A stretch of DNA of 64,000 nucleotides, taken from the NCBI RefSeq assembly GCF_020906515.1, contig NC_085852.1, positions 930,001-994,000 of the forward strand, written 5' to 3'. Within the stretch, counting starts at the first letter, position 1. Each line of letters opens with the position of its first letter. The notes below the pieces were generated by a model. It saw only the letters and a program-made list of their open reading frames with translations. It made no database searches and had not been told where the DNA came from. Made by a program: the position numbers and the translations under genes. This document shows positions 31,194-42,644 of the stretch, piece by piece. Source of the stretch: Vanrija pseudolonga. Lineage: Eukaryota > Basidiomycota > Tremellomycetes > Trichosporonales > Trichosporonaceae.

Positions 31194-32654
31194 CTACACC
31201 AACGCATCCATGACCATCTTGAAGATGACCAAGTCGTCGCGCGCTGGGGTCAGCTCAGCTCTTCTCCCAACTCACAGTCCGCAGGGCCAGTCTTCACCGG
31301 CGCGCCGTCCACGATCGCAGCATACAGCTCGCGGTACTCGAGGGTAAACGCGTCCTCGTACGTCGGGCGGAGGGTCTCCTCGGAGAAGTCGCCGTTGTCT
31401 TTCGTCGAGAGCACGGTGGCGGTGATGGGAAGGCCCTTGACGTACGGCCTGGGGTCAGACGTGTGCCCGGCGGCAGTTAACTCACGTATCATACGTCACC
31501 TTGATGCGCTGCGAGGTCGTGTACACCTCGATGTGGGCGTCGAAGAGCTTGACGTTGTCGATGCCGACCTGGGGTCAGCGGGGCGGGAGAGGCCGCTCAC
31601 CTCGTAGTACGCCACAAAGCCTGGGCTGCAGCATGTCAGCCAGCACCTCGTTGCCTCGCCTCGCCACGACGCACTACTGGAACATGACCCAGATGAACTG
31701 GCTATCCGGGCTCCGACTCGCGCCCACCACTCTCTCTGGCATGCCGATCAGCTCGCGCATCGCCGAGATATCGTGCGAGCTCAGGCTGGTGAGCAGGGCC
31801 CACGACTCGCGGTCGAGCGCGTTGGCTGCGCGCTTGTCGCCGATCGCCTGCCGCACCATTGTGTCGGAGAGGGCGGCGCGTTCGGCCACCGCGGCGGCTG
31901 GCGCGTCTGCGGTCAGCGAGGGCCAGACGCCCCACCCACCTGTAAACTTGAGCGGGAAGGCGCCGCTCTGGCCCACAAAGTACTCGTTCTGGCGTCAGCC
32001 TGCCCCGCGCCATGCCCACCTTGCCGATGAGATCGCGCACGCGGACTGGCGTCAGCGGGGCCGAGGTCGCCACGCACCATAGTTGATGTTCTCCCGCCCC
32101 GTCGCCTCGACGAGCGCCTTGACGCGCAGGTACGCCGCGGCATACCGGCGCATGTACCCCACGAAGACCACCTTACCCGTCTCGCGCTGCACGCGCGCAA
32201 TCTCGTCCGCGCCCGCGAGGCTCAGCGCCATGGGCTTCTCGACGAACACGTGCTTGCCGGCGCGTAGAGCCGCAGTGGTATGCTGGACATGGTACTCGCT
32301 GCGGCGTAAGCGCTTCGCTGCCCACCGCGACCCACTTCGCGCTCATGACCATGACGAGGTCGACGTCGTCCGCCTCATCTAGCAGCGCCGCGAGGGAAGT
32401 GTACAGCCGCTCAATGCCAAACTTGGCCCCGGCGTGCGCGAGCGCGCCCTCGCTCACGTCGACGAGCGCGACGACCTTGAACCAGTGCGAGCAGAGCGCG
32501 AGGTTGGGCAGCTGCGCGGGGGTGAGTGGGCTCACTACGTCATGGGGCGACACGTACATGCGTGTTGAGCGCGACTTCGCCGATGCCGACGACCTGGCGT
32601 CAGTGGGTGAGTGCTGAAAGGGCTCACAGCGACGCGGAGCACGGGCGAGGGCAT
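31194..32654 (-). CDS. Second Gfo/Idh/MocA family oxidoreductase
   Basis: Eleven exons (32654-32628, 32593-32558, 32511-32336, 32298-32078, 32045-32020, 31988-31940, 31906-31675, 31625-31601, 31568-31486, 31448-31276, 31243-31194) encode 365 residues, and every junction keeps frame. The N-terminus is LRVAVVGIGEVALNTHLPNL (GxGxxA Rossmann loop). KVVALVDVSEGALAHAGAKFG and AGKHVFVEKPMALSLAGADEI give the EKP motif. The C-terminus SRDDLVIFKMVMDALV is typical and is seen only if the last intron is spliced; an unspliced reading stops at 31250. It is only distantly similar to the neighbouring dehydrogenase (different loop and C-terminal sequences), so it is not a recent tandem duplicate. The high intron number contrasts with its neighbour. 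Substrate unknown. Confidence 0.85.
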
Positions 32655-33139
32655 GGCTGTGTTACTGGGGTTGGTGTGGGCGATGATGGGCGGTAGTGAG
32701 CTCGTCGATGACGTTGTGGGGGCGGCTGTACATCCTCCGAGCGGACTGCAGTCCGCTCGCTCTTGTGCCACCATCTAGAACTGATAAACTGTTCGGGGTT
32801 GTGCGTCCCGCTACACTACACCGATGCCGAGCGGGATACACTGTACCGTGAGTGCTTGAAGCTCAGGACGCGAGACAGTCAGGACACGGGTATGCAGCAC
32901 ATTTGGTATGACCGGGGCCGACAACCGGCTGACGGACGACACTGTGCCACAACCTCGCCCGACTCCTGGCGACAACCCACGACACCGACACCGACGCAGC
33001 GGCCCAGCGATGGCCGACAGCGGCACAGGTGCTTCCCTTCATGCCGACGCGAGCGCCTGGACACCCCCACCTACTGATACACTGCATGCGGCCCAATGAC
33101 GACCCAATGACTCTCGATCTACTATGACAGCTCTCCGCT
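32655..33139. other. Intergenic, promoter of the second Gfo/Idh gene and 3' flank of SF3B6
   Basis: This 485-bp gap has no gene. It contains a perfect 22-bp palindrome at 32738-32759 and a CCAATGAC/CCCAATGAC pair near 33090. Confidence 0.6.
32738..32759. promoter_or_regulatory. Perfect 22-bp palindrome with CGG-N8-CCG core
   Basis: The two 11-base arms are exact inverted copies with no spacer; the core reads CGGACTGCAGTCCG. It lies 84 bp upstream of the ATG of the minus-strand oxidoreductase at 32654. Inverted CGG triplets are the usual target of dimeric Zn(II)2Cys6 regulators, so this is a candidate operator. The factor is unknown. Confidence 0.5.
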
Positions 33140-33759
33140 CTAGTCCATACCCAGCCGCCTCTTCTCCGCCGCCAGCTCGTGTTCTCGTGCGCGGATCTCG
33201 GCCTTGGCGACGGCCGAAGACTGCTGCTTGGATGGCTGGTGGTAGAGGACTGTGGGGGTGGGGGTGGGGGTGGGAAGGGGTATTGCCCCGGGACGATTGC
33301 GAGGACAGAAGACGGCGAGACGATGGTAGCGCAAAGACGAGCACACGCGTCAGCATTCTAGTACCGTAGTCTACGCCCGCTGACTCGCGCCGCACGCTCG
33401 CTCGCTCCCGTGCCCACTCACCAACAATGTACCGCTCCATCAAGTGGAAACCATTCAAGTGGTTGATCGCCTCCTTTGCGTCGTCTGGGCTCTCGTACAC
33501 CACATACGCCGTGCCCTTGGTCTTGAGCTCGGTCGAGTTACCCATTCGGACCTGCCGGATTGGGCCGTACTTTCCAAACAGGTCGTACAGGTCTGCGCCC
33601 GTGATGTTGAAGTTGCTGGATGTTAGTGCGGGACATGGCAAAGGTTAGCTCACAGGTTCTTGACGCTGGGTAGGTGTCAGCTATATCAATGACAAGTGGG
33701 AAGCTGCACACTCACAACAACGTCCTTGCCGTCAAGGGGTCCTTGGGTGCTTGGGACAT
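33140..33759 (-). CDS. SF3B6: Splicing factor 3B subunit 6 (p14/SF3B14)
   Basis: Exons 33759-33716, 33665-33654, 33615-33422 and 33249-33140 encode 119 residues. This small RRM protein of the U2 snRNP contacts the branch-point adenosine region. RNP2 is LFVKNLNF and RNP1 is KGTAYVVY; the segment [14 protein letters not shown] matches the family end of the RRM, and the C-terminal helix is charged ([19 protein letters not shown]). The second exon is only 12 nt and carries the VKN codons of RNP2, so two introns interrupt one beta strand. The third intron (172 nt) is long, with a GGGGGT-rich tract on the + strand, that is, a C-rich polypyrimidine tract before CAG. It is divergent from zuotin. Confidence 0.93.
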
Positions 33760-34147
33760 GGTGGCGGGGGAGGAGGGTGAGGAGGGGGTCGAGCAGGTGC
33801 TGGTGGGTTTCGGCCTTGCGAGCGGAGAAACCTATGCGCGTGGGATGTTCGTGGCGTGGAGGCTGTTGCTCCTTTTGTGACGGCTCGAGGTAGGCCCCAA
33901 GGTGCGATTATTATCAAGGATGTGATGCTGTTGATGCTCAACACACCAAGTCGCAGAGTTCGAGGTCGACTTTCAACATCGAACCCAGTTGCCGCCAATT
34001 TGGCCCCGCTACCACGTGGCACCCACCCAGGCGGGAGAAAATCAATGCCCACAAAAAAGTCGTGATGGCCAGCAAGCCCCCTCCAAGAGGCCATCATCTC
34101 GCCCGCATCTCTTGCATCTCTCTTAGACCTCCTAGACATAGACAAAA
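33760..34147. other. Divergent promoter SF3B6 / zuotin
   Basis: This 388-bp region has a CACGTGG box at about 34013, about 130 bp before the zuotin ATG, and A/T-richer sequence around 33900-33960. No gene is seen. Confidence 0.55.
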
Positions 34148-35545
34148 ATGGCGTCCATCGTCACCCTCCCGCTCACCCTCTCGGCCGCCCCCGCCGGCTA
34201 CAAGAAGGCCGCCGCCACCGGCAAGCCCTCGGCCCCCATCGCCCGCCAGGTGTACCCCGCCGGCCCCTCGTACATCTCGTACGCCCGCCGCGAGCTCCTC
34301 CAGATCTCGTTCGCCGAGGACGACGAGGCCACCTCGTCGGCCCGCGCCGCCCAGGCCGCCGCTGCCGCTGCTTCGGCCAACGGCCAGGAGTACCCCGGCC
34401 TCGGTGAGGAGGAGGAGCACAAGGACCTCCTCGCCTCCGACCCCAAGGAGTGGAAGAAGCAGGACCACTACGGCATCCTCGGCCTCGGCCACCTCCGTTA
34501 CAAGGCCACCGACGACCACATCCGTGTTGCCCGTGAGTGACGTCGTTAGAGCACCACTAACCCGTCAGACCGCCGCAAGGTCCTCCGTCACCACCCGGAC
34601 AAGAAGGCCGACCACGACGACGGCTTCTTCAAGTGCATCCAAAAGGCCCACGAGACCCTTACCGACAACGACCGCCGTCGCCAGTTCGACTCGGTCGACT
34701 GGAACATTGAGGACGAGGTCCCCAACCCCGCCAAGGTCCCCGCCGACCAGTACACCCAGGTCTGGGGTCCCATCTTTGCCCGCGAGGGTCGTTTCTCCAA
34801 CATCCAGCCCGTTGCCGAGTTTGGCGGTCCCGACGCTCCCAAGAAGGAGGTCGAGGGCTTCTACGACTTCTGGTACAACTTTGACTCGTGGCGTTCGTTC
34901 GAGTGGCACGACAAGGAGGCCAACGAGGGTGCCGACTCGCGTGACGAGAAGCGCCACACTGAGAAGAAGAACAAGTCGGAGCGCCAGCGCCTGAAGAAGG
35001 AGGACAACACGCGTCTCCGTACCCTTGTCGACAACGTCCTCGCCAACGACCCCCGTATCAAGCGCATCAAGGACGAGGAGAAGGCCGCCCGTCTCGCCAA
35101 GAAGAAGGGCGGTGCCACCCCCGCCCCCAAGAAGCTCACCCCCGCCGAGATCAAGAAGGCCGCCGAGCAGAAGCGCAAGGAGGAGGAGGAGGCCAAGAAG
35201 GCCGAGGCTGCCGCCAACCAGGCCTCCAAGGCCGACCGCGAGGCTGCCAAGAAGGCCAAGGAGGCCGCCCGCAAGAACCTCAAGAAGTGGAAGAAGTCGA
35301 TCGCCACCGTCATCTCGGGCTCCAACTACTTCCAGGCTGCCGGCACCGCCCCCTCGGCCGCTGTTATTGAGAAGCAGCTCGCCGAGCTCGACGCCATTGT
35401 CGACCTCGCCGAGCCCGAGGACATCAAGACCCTCAAGGAGAAGATTGAGGCTGCCGGCAACGGCGAGCCCGCCAAGAAGGTCCTCCAGGCCCAGGTCGCT
35501 GCCCTCGGCGACAAGGGTGCCGGCAAGTTCACCGAGTTTGCCTAA
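34148..35545 (+). CDS. ZUO1: Zuotin, ribosome-associated J-protein
   Basis: Exons 34148-34532 and 34569-35545 encode 453 residues (yeast Zuo1 is 433). Zuotin pairs with Ssz1 in the ribosome-associated complex and stimulates Hsp70 Ssb on nascent chains. The J domain starts DPKEWKKQDHYGILGLGHLRYKA and has the HPD motif in VLRHHPDKKADHDDG. The zuotin homology region follows (DSVDWNIEDEVPNPAKVP, then YTQVWGPIFAREGRFSNIQP). A long charged Lys/Glu helix runs to about residue 380, then a C-terminal helical bundle ends GDKGAGKFTEFA. No SANT domains are present, as in ascomycete zuotin. Codon bias is very strong (C-ending codons almost throughout), consistent with high expression. Confidence 0.95.
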
Positions 35546-35819
35546 ACGCATCATTTCTTCATCCCCCGTAATCTTGTAGGATTGTGGCGATAGATGTATG
35601 CCAGCATGGGCACGTCTTGGGTTGTACATGACTCTATGCGGCACAATGCGTTTGCATGTAGGATCTACGACGTACAAAATGGTGATAGAGAGTGAGGGAG
35701 CAACAGGTAGTAATGCAGGAGTGTGTATGCTGACGTCGGATACTATACAGGAGAAGCGCCTACTCGCTTGTTCTTCTGCAAACGTGTCAGCAACCGTCGT
35801 CAAGTCAACATACAGTGAC

Positions 35820-38800
35820 CTACAAGCGGCTCTGTGGGGCTTTGCTTGCGGGCTTGGGTGTAGTGTCTGCCATGCTGGACAGCGAGGTTGACGAGTTGGA
35901 GGTGGCGAGGGGGCGCAAACGCTGCCTGCCCGCCATCGGCTCGAGGCGCTTCTTGATCTCCCGCAGGATCTTGGTCTGGGGCTTCCACGCCAGGATGCTC
36001 TCTCGGAGGTCTTTGAGCTCCTCCGGGAAGAGATCCTTGACCTCGGGGCTGTCCACAATCGCACGCATAATCCACGGGAGCTCAAAGTCATTGCGCGCGT
36101 CACGGGCTGCAAACGTCTCGACCTCGAGCGGGGGAAGTGGGTGCGCTGCGGGCCCGGCGTAGAAGAGGTAATCGACAGCTAGGCGGTAGCAGGCGAGTTC
36201 CTCGTACGGGCTCGAGTGGCCGACACCGGTGAGCGACCCAGCCGTGGCTTCAGACAGGTGTTCGACCAATCTCTGGTCGTCAATGCCCGCGTTGCGAAGC
36301 ATGAACGCAAAGCAGATGAGGTTGGTCATAAAGTCGGAAGCCGAGTACGAGGCGCCGTCGACAAAGAGCGCGCGTAGCAGGTTCGGGTGGTTGGCTGTGG
36401 AGAAGGACGCGCCGTAGATCGGTACTACCTGGTCATTGATGGAGGACAGGAGGAGGATCTTGACTTCGTTCTCCAGGATCATGGACAGAGCGCGTTGGTA
36501 GGCCTGGCTAACGGCCGAGTTCGAGTCCTGGAACTCGAACAGCTCTCGAGCCGCAGCATTCTCAAACCACTGGAGGTAGGGTTGGATGACGTTGGACGTG
36601 CTGATCGAGTAGAGCGGTCCGAGGTGCACGCCACACATGGCGAGCATGGCGACCTTTTGCCGTCCTCCCTCGGCACCCGATAGCCGCTCGGCGAGCCGGC
36701 GGCCCTTGCGTGAGGCTTCGTCAGGCACAATGGCGATAGGTCCAAAGGCCCACTCGCATCTGGCGATTGCGTCCTTGTTCAGAGGCGTGCGAATGTGGCC
36801 CTGGGCGATCATGCGTGAGATGAGATGCGTCGTCACAATACAGCCCTGCGAGTGGGCTGCAAACAAGACTGCGTCGGCTCGGCGAACGTCGTTGATCCAC
36901 GCGGGGTTGGACAAGTACGCCTTGTAGAGTTTGTCGACACGGTGCTCGATTGTGCCTTCACCTTCGAGAGGGATGAGGGTGAGGCGAATGTCATGCTCAT
37001 CGACATTGTGTTCCTGGAAGAACTGCTTGACGGCTTCGCCCATCATGGTCGCAAACTTGACCGACGTGCCGGTGGGCTCGCCAATAACACTGGGATGTAA
37101 GCTGGCAGTGCTTTTCATCAACTTACGTGTTGAGCATCCTCGCCGGGAACCAGCCGTGGACACCAATGACCGCGATACGCTTGACATTCTTCCACCCGTC
37201 GTCTGGGTTACCCGTGCCCAAGAGTCCGATTCGGCGAGGGAGGTCGCTGCCGACGTCGCGGCCCTCCTTCTTCCCGCGCGTCTCCTCAGGAGATTCGGTC
37301 TTGTCGCCAACAACATAGCTGCTGACGGCGCCAAACGCGCGCCAGGTGGAGGCAGCGACGCCAGCCGCAGTGTTGCGCTGGCGAGGGAGGAACGATCGTG
37401 GTGGGCGGTCAAACGTCGACGTAAAGCTTGGAATGACGAGGCTCGGCTGCCGAGAAGGAGGCTTTGGCGGAGGAGGCAACGACGTGCTCGTCTTGACAGG
37501 CTGCTGAGCAGCCCCACTAGCCGTCGTCCGTGGGGACGGGGGCATCGGGGGAATGCTCGCCGAGGACGATGCATTGGACTGGCGTCTGGCCTGTGTCTGG
37601 GGCGCAAGGTTCTGCGATCGCTTGTGTGTGAGGCGCTGAGTCGAGTTTGCAGATGCAACAGCGGCGCTGCCGTTGGCCGTCTTGGTGTCCACCTTGGGAT
37701 CCTTCACAGTGGTGATAGGAGGTAGGAGCGCTGGGGCTGGCTGTGTCGCGGCTGGTGGTGGCACAACCTCGGCCGGAGGAAAGTTGGGGTCGCCATCCAA
37801 GTCCATGACCTCTTCGCGGACAGTCTCTCCGCTGCGCCTACCGTCTCTTTCCGAGCCCAAGGTCGATCCTGTAATCTTCTTCTGGCTGGCGCGGAATGCG
37901 AGGTACTGGAGCCAGCCGGTCGACGAGGACGATGTCGCCAGCTTGGGCTGCTGCGGCGGTGATGTGGTGATGGCTGAAGCCGAAGGCTCTGCTGTGTCGG
38001 CATCGATCAAGGTAGTGGGCTGCGGTGTGGGCCTCGGCGTCGGCGGCTCAATGAGCTGGGCGGAAGGCTGTGTCGGCTGCGTCTTCTCGACCGAGGGCAC
38101 CGGCTGGGCGAGCTCCACAGAATGGACGGGCTTCTGGTCAGTCACCGGGTCTGTGGGCTCAACAACGTGGTGTGTGGATGTTGTGCTTGGTTCCCTGGTG
38201 CTTGGGGCCTTGATACTTGGAGCTTTGTCTGTCGTCTGGGCTGGCTGGGACGAACCAGAGTAGACAAAAGATACGAGGTATGAGCCCCAGCCGGTTTGAG
38301 CGGACTGTGTTGCAACGGCGACGGCATTGACTGTGGGCACGGCGGGTTCGTCGCGTGTGACAAGAACTCCGTCGTTCGATGTGTGCGAGGCATTCGAAGC
38401 TTCTGAGGGTGCGGCAGGGACTGCCGAAGCCGTGGGTTCGGGCGGTACGTCAGCAACAGCGGCGACAGAGGGTGGCCGTGTTGGCTCTTGGACCACGTTT
38501 GATGAGAGCTTTCGCCGTTTGCCACTCCCATTCGTGTCCTCGCTGGCGTTGGTTTTGACCTTTGTCAACGGGGCGTGGGCGGAACCGTTCAGAGACGGTG
38601 GCGAGGACGCGAGTGGGACTGGCGCTGGCGCGGCGACTTCCTCTACTGCCACTGCCTCTGGCTCAGCGGTGAGCGGCGCAGCCTCGATAACCTTGGGCGC
38701 TGGTGCTGGCGCTGGCACTGGCTCGCTGGAACCCCACCATGAGCTCATCCAACCCCGTCTAGCGGCTGGCGCGTCCGGGGCAGGGACAGGTGGAGGTGCA

Positions 38801-39741
38801 GCCTTTAGTGCCGACGTATCGACCACAGGGTCGACTTGGGCTTGCGGTTCAGCCTCGTCCATTGATGCTGGGGGTGGGATATCTTCAGGTTTAACAGATG
38901 CAGTGGCGGCGGGTGGGATAATTGCACGTTGAGCAATGGGAACCGCGGCGATGTCTTCGACCGCGGAGGCTGGTGCGGTTTCAGGTTGATCGGCGTTCGG
39001 CGCAACCACGGGCGTGCTATCTGGTAGCGGTCGCGGCGCAACAGTGTTATCTGGCCGCTGCTGCGACGCGACTGATCCTCTACGATCTCGGCTCGTGTCT
39101 CTCGACTTTGACTTTGGGAAGGACGGTGTCGGTGGGTTCCAGCGTCTCCACGTGCTCGAGCTCTTGGGGTTGAGCCGGCGCTGAGGCGTCGACGTACCGG
39201 ACGCTGTGCCGCCGAGTGACGGGCGGGGAAGGAGCGAGTGGAACTGGTCAATAGGGAGTCCAGGTAACGAAGGCGCCGGCGATGGGGATCGCGACGGGAT
39301 GGTGGAGCTTGCTCCGAGGCGGGAGGGGCCGGCGACCGGCTCTTCCTCTTCCAAAACCGCGGGGCTGGTGACTCCAAGCGCGACAACGCTGGCGTTGTAC
39401 TCTGTCCTCACGGACGCCAGGGTCGCGGTGGACGATCGGCGTGAGCGCAGGCCGAGTCTCTCGCCGGCGCCGTCGCGGTCGAGCTGGCGCGAGAGGGCCT
39501 CCTCGGACGGGCTGGCGCCGTTGGCTATGCGGCGGAGGCTTGGCGGGCCGGCTGGGACAGCGGCGTCGCCGCGCGCAAACACGAGCGAGACGTGCGGGTG
39601 GGACGCGCGCGGCGTGAGGCGCGATGCTGGCCCTCGGAGGGCGGGTGGCGGGCGGCTGAGGGACGAGGATGTGGTGGGCGCGGTAGATGTTGCCGACGCA
39701 TTCGACTGTGCGCGATGCTGCCGGTGCTGCCGATGGGACAT
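35820..39741 (-). CDS. YML020W-like protein with C-terminal alpha/beta hydrolase domain
   Basis: Exons 39741-37127 and 37089-35820 encode about 1294 residues. The first 820 or so are low-complexity Ser/Pro/Ala sequence. The conserved C-terminal part begins KRIAVIGVHGWFPARMLNTV (spanning the splice) with IGEPTGTSVKFATMMGEAVKQ, and contains the nucleophile elbow AHSQG in ADAVLFAAHSQGCIVTTHLI. This matches the fungal YML020W/YMC020W-like family, whose biochemical function is unknown; a lipase or esterase is suggested only by the fold. The ATG at 39741 is used because the upstream in-frame codon at 39762 is TTG. Near the end, a GTAGGT donor at 35823 and CTGAC-CAG before 35775 could replace the stop at 35820 with five different residues (stop at 35760). 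Confidence 0.82.
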
Positions 39742-40322
39742 GTCGAGGCGGGCGTGGGACAAGTCTATCTACATTGCCTGGGGGGTGGGGGCGTGGAGGT
39801 GTGAGGAGGTGGGTGGTGCGATGAGGTGTTGCGTTGCAGGCCGACCAGTGACGCTGACGTTGTGCTTGTTGGGTGGCTCGTGGAACAGAGACACCACTGT
39901 GGCTGATCTGGAACTGGTCGATGGATCGGGAGCATTTCAGTCGACCCAGCCAGCCAAAACAACAATGACGTCTTGCACAATGCCCCTGCCTGCTTTACAA
40001 AGTGCAATGTTCTGTTCGAGGACAGCGCTGCGAGCCATGCTCCTGAATAATATGCAGCGCGATGCAACTCTACAGCCCCTCAACCTAGACAATGTCGAGC
40101 TGACCTTGACGTTGCTGGACTGGGTCAAATCCCACTGCAGTGGCATGCCGGGCCAAATACCTCGATGCTGCCTCAGCCTCCACCTCCACCTCAAGCCGAA
40201 CCCTCTCCCACAGCGGCCGTCGCCGCATTTGTCGCTTTCTGTCTCTCTTGTTGCTGCTCCCCAGCGCATTTGTGTTCTATTAACTATTTGTGACTGATCT
40301 TACCTCCCCCTACACCTAGTTC
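39742..40322. other. Divergent intergenic region
   Basis: This 581-bp region lies between the YML020W-like gene and the aldo-keto reductase. No gene is seen. Pyrimidine-rich sequence (40180-40320) leads into the aldo-keto reductase start. Confidence 0.55.
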
Positions 40323-41346
40323 ATGTCAACTAGCAATATGGATAAAGGTGAGCTCGGCGGCCCCGTTTCCGCTGACCCCAGCTCTAGGCAGCGCCGCGCG
40401 CCTCTCGCTCACCAGCACGCGCCGCCTGCCATCAGGCCACGCGATCCCGCTGCTCGGCTTTGGCGTGTACCAGGCGCGCGGGGACGAGTGCCGCGCCGGT
40501 GTGCAGGAGGCACTCAAGGCAGGCTACCGGCACAGTAAGCCCCCTTTGTCGCTCCCCACTAACCCCCAGTCGACTCGGCGCAGGCGTACAAGAACGAGCA
40601 CCACGTCGGCGCTGCCCTCGCGGCGTCCGGCGTGCCCCGCGCCCAAGTCTTCCTCACGACAAAGTTCATGCCGGGGCATTCCGTGCCGACCGAGGACGAA
40701 GTCTACGCGCAGCTCCTCCGCTCCGGCCCGCGCCTCAACCGCGGGCTCGACGGCGCAGGCGGCACCTCGGGCGCCGGGGCAGACGGCTACGTCGACCTGA
40801 TGCTCATCCACGCGCCGCGGCCAAACGAGCCGGCGCGCGCGGTCCACTGGGCTGCGCTGGCGCGCGCCCAGGCCGAGGGGTGGGTGCGCGATATCGGCGT
40901 GTCAAACTTTGGCGTCGCGCACCTCCGCGCCCTGCCGGCCCCGACGCCGGCGATCAACCAGATCGAGCTCCACCCGTGGTGCCAGCAGCGCGACATTGTC
41001 GCGTATTGTGAGCAGCACGACATCGCGGTGCAGGCGTACTGCCCCATCGTGCGCGCCGACCCCAAGCGGCTCGAGGACCCGGTGCTGGTCGGCATCTCGA
41101 AGAAGCACGGCAAAGGCGCAACGCACGTCCTCCTCCGCTGGAGCTTGCAGAAGGGGTGCGTTGGTCCAGCGGGGATGAGCTAACGCCAGATACATCCCCC
41201 TGCCGAAGAGCGTGACCCCGTCGCGGATCAGGTCCAACACCGAGCTGTACGACTTTGAGCTCGACGCCGAGGACATGGCCAAGCTCGACGCGCTGGACGA
41301 GGGCGCGGCGGGGGCGTGCTCCTGGAACCCGGTCAACACGCCGTGA
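40323..41346 (+). CDS. Aldo-keto reductase
   Basis: Exons 40323-40347, 40382-40534, 40570-41155 and 41190-41346 encode 306 residues. The NADPH-dependent (alpha/beta)8 reductase tetrad is visible: D and Y in GYRHIDSAQAYKNE, K in VFLTTKF, and H in DLMLIHAP. Other family motifs are IPLLGFGVYQ, GVSNFGVAHL and INQIELHPWCQQ, and YIPLPKSVTPSRI near the end binds cofactor phosphate. The substrate cannot be deduced; fungal relatives reduce aldoses, glycerol precursors or xenobiotic aldehydes. The first exon is only 25 nt; its ATG at 40323 is the natural start because the next exon continues ALGSAARLSLTSTRRLPSG in frame. It is convergent with EAF7, 172 bp away. Confidence 0.92.
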
Positions 41347-41518
41347 GGCGCGGAGAGAGCCAGTGTGCGCGAGCGCGGTGAGCGAGTAGTGCCGGCGCCC
41401 CACAGTATCCTATCTACGGCCCATGTACCATGTCCGACCTCACTGCCCAGTGTCTATGCATCTTGTGTGTGCGCCTCTATTACGCGCTGTAGTTGTTGCT
41501 GCTGCTGCTGTCGCTCGC

Positions 41519-42644
41519 CTATCGCCGCTGCCGTCCGGCAGGTCGCTGCACGTCAGCACACCAGCCCATGTCAGCCCCAACCGCACCCACCTCATCCTCG
41601 CTCTCGCTGTCCCCGCGCCCACGCTTGCCCTTCTTGCCCTTCCGCCTGCGCTTCTCGTCCCCGCTATCCTGCCCCTGCCCAGAGGCACGCCTACTCCCGC
41701 CAGCCTTCTTCTCCGTGCGCTCCATCTGCGCCGCCACGCCGGCCTCCCACGCCGCCTCGTCCTCGTCGCCGCCAATCGCACGGGGATACACCAGGGCGCT
41801 CCAGTCGTCGGGCTCGTCATCGTCCGACGTCGCTGCCGAGTCGGTATCGCGGCGCACTGCGCCCGGCCCAGGCCCAGGCGTCGACTTGCGCCGCTCGCGA
41901 GTGCTACTACTGCCAGACCCTCCGGCATCCGGCGCCCGGCCTAGCGGCAGCTCAAAGCTGCGCGCAAAGTGCCCGCTGTCAATCACGCGCGCGCTCCGGC
42001 TCGGGCCTGGCGGCGGGGACGGCGATGGTGAGCTGAGCGACGAGCCGGACGAAGCGGACCCGCGCCGTGGTCGTCGTCGCTTTGGGCGCTGGAGGGGGGA
42101 GAGGGCGACGGGGGAGTCGGGGAGCGAGGGGGCGGAGGATGACTGGGAGGTGTGAGCGAGCGGAGCGAGTGAGCCGGCAGGCGGGGTTGGATGATGAACG
42201 CCGAGAGTGAGGGGATACACTCATCCGACGACTCCCAGACACAGTCACCACCTGGCCCACCGTCACTGCCGCCGCCAGCGCCTACGGCGCCGGCGCCGAC
42301 GCCGACTCACCATACTGTCCAGCGCGTCGAGATCATACAGCCCGCCAAGATGTCCCCACAGCGTGTCGATCGGGACCCATATGCCCGTCTGCTCGTGCAC
42401 CTGCGCCTGGAGGGCGATGACGAGGATGTGCTTGTGTTGGCCGACTGTAAGCACGAGCGTCAGCGAGTGCTCCAGCCATCATCCCCCTCTCCTCCGCACT
42501 CACCAGGCCGGTGGGACGCCACGCCCTTGAGTATGGCCGACTCGCTTGTCGTCAGCGCACGCATGCACACCCCACTTACAGCTCCAAATCGGACACTAGC
42601 GGCGTCGCCTCTTGCCTGGGCGAGAGCATGGCCTCTACCGTCAT
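41519..42644 (-). CDS. EAF7: NuA4 acetyltransferase subunit Eaf7 (MRGBP/CT20 family)
   Basis: Exons 42644-42580, 42544-42504, 42444-42311 and 42142-41519 encode 287 residues. Eaf7 is part of the Eaf5/7/3 module of the NuA4 histone acetyltransferase. The conserved block is ESAILKGVASHRPVGQHKHI, then VIALQAQVHEQTG, then IDTLWGHLGGLYDLDALDSM. After it comes a Ser/Pro/Arg-rich tail with PKRRRPRRGSA and acidic and basic ends, typical of the family. The third intron is long (168 nt). A possible extra 45-nt intron (41590-41546; GTGGGT, CTGAC, GTGCAG) is a multiple of three and has no in-frame stop, so both readings end in RPAGRQRR. The start could be 42629, the second in-frame Met. Confidence 0.85.

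Noticed and set aside
34565-36112. A 515-codon open frame on the minus strand opposite zuotin, and similar long antisense frames elsewhere (e.g. 48689-50719 plus strand opposite the coiled-coil gene, 43045-44136 opposite UGD1)
   Set aside because: They mirror strongly biased codons (G/C at third positions) of well-recognised genes, have Leu/Gly/Val or Ser/Ala-rich low-complexity translations, and show no family motif.
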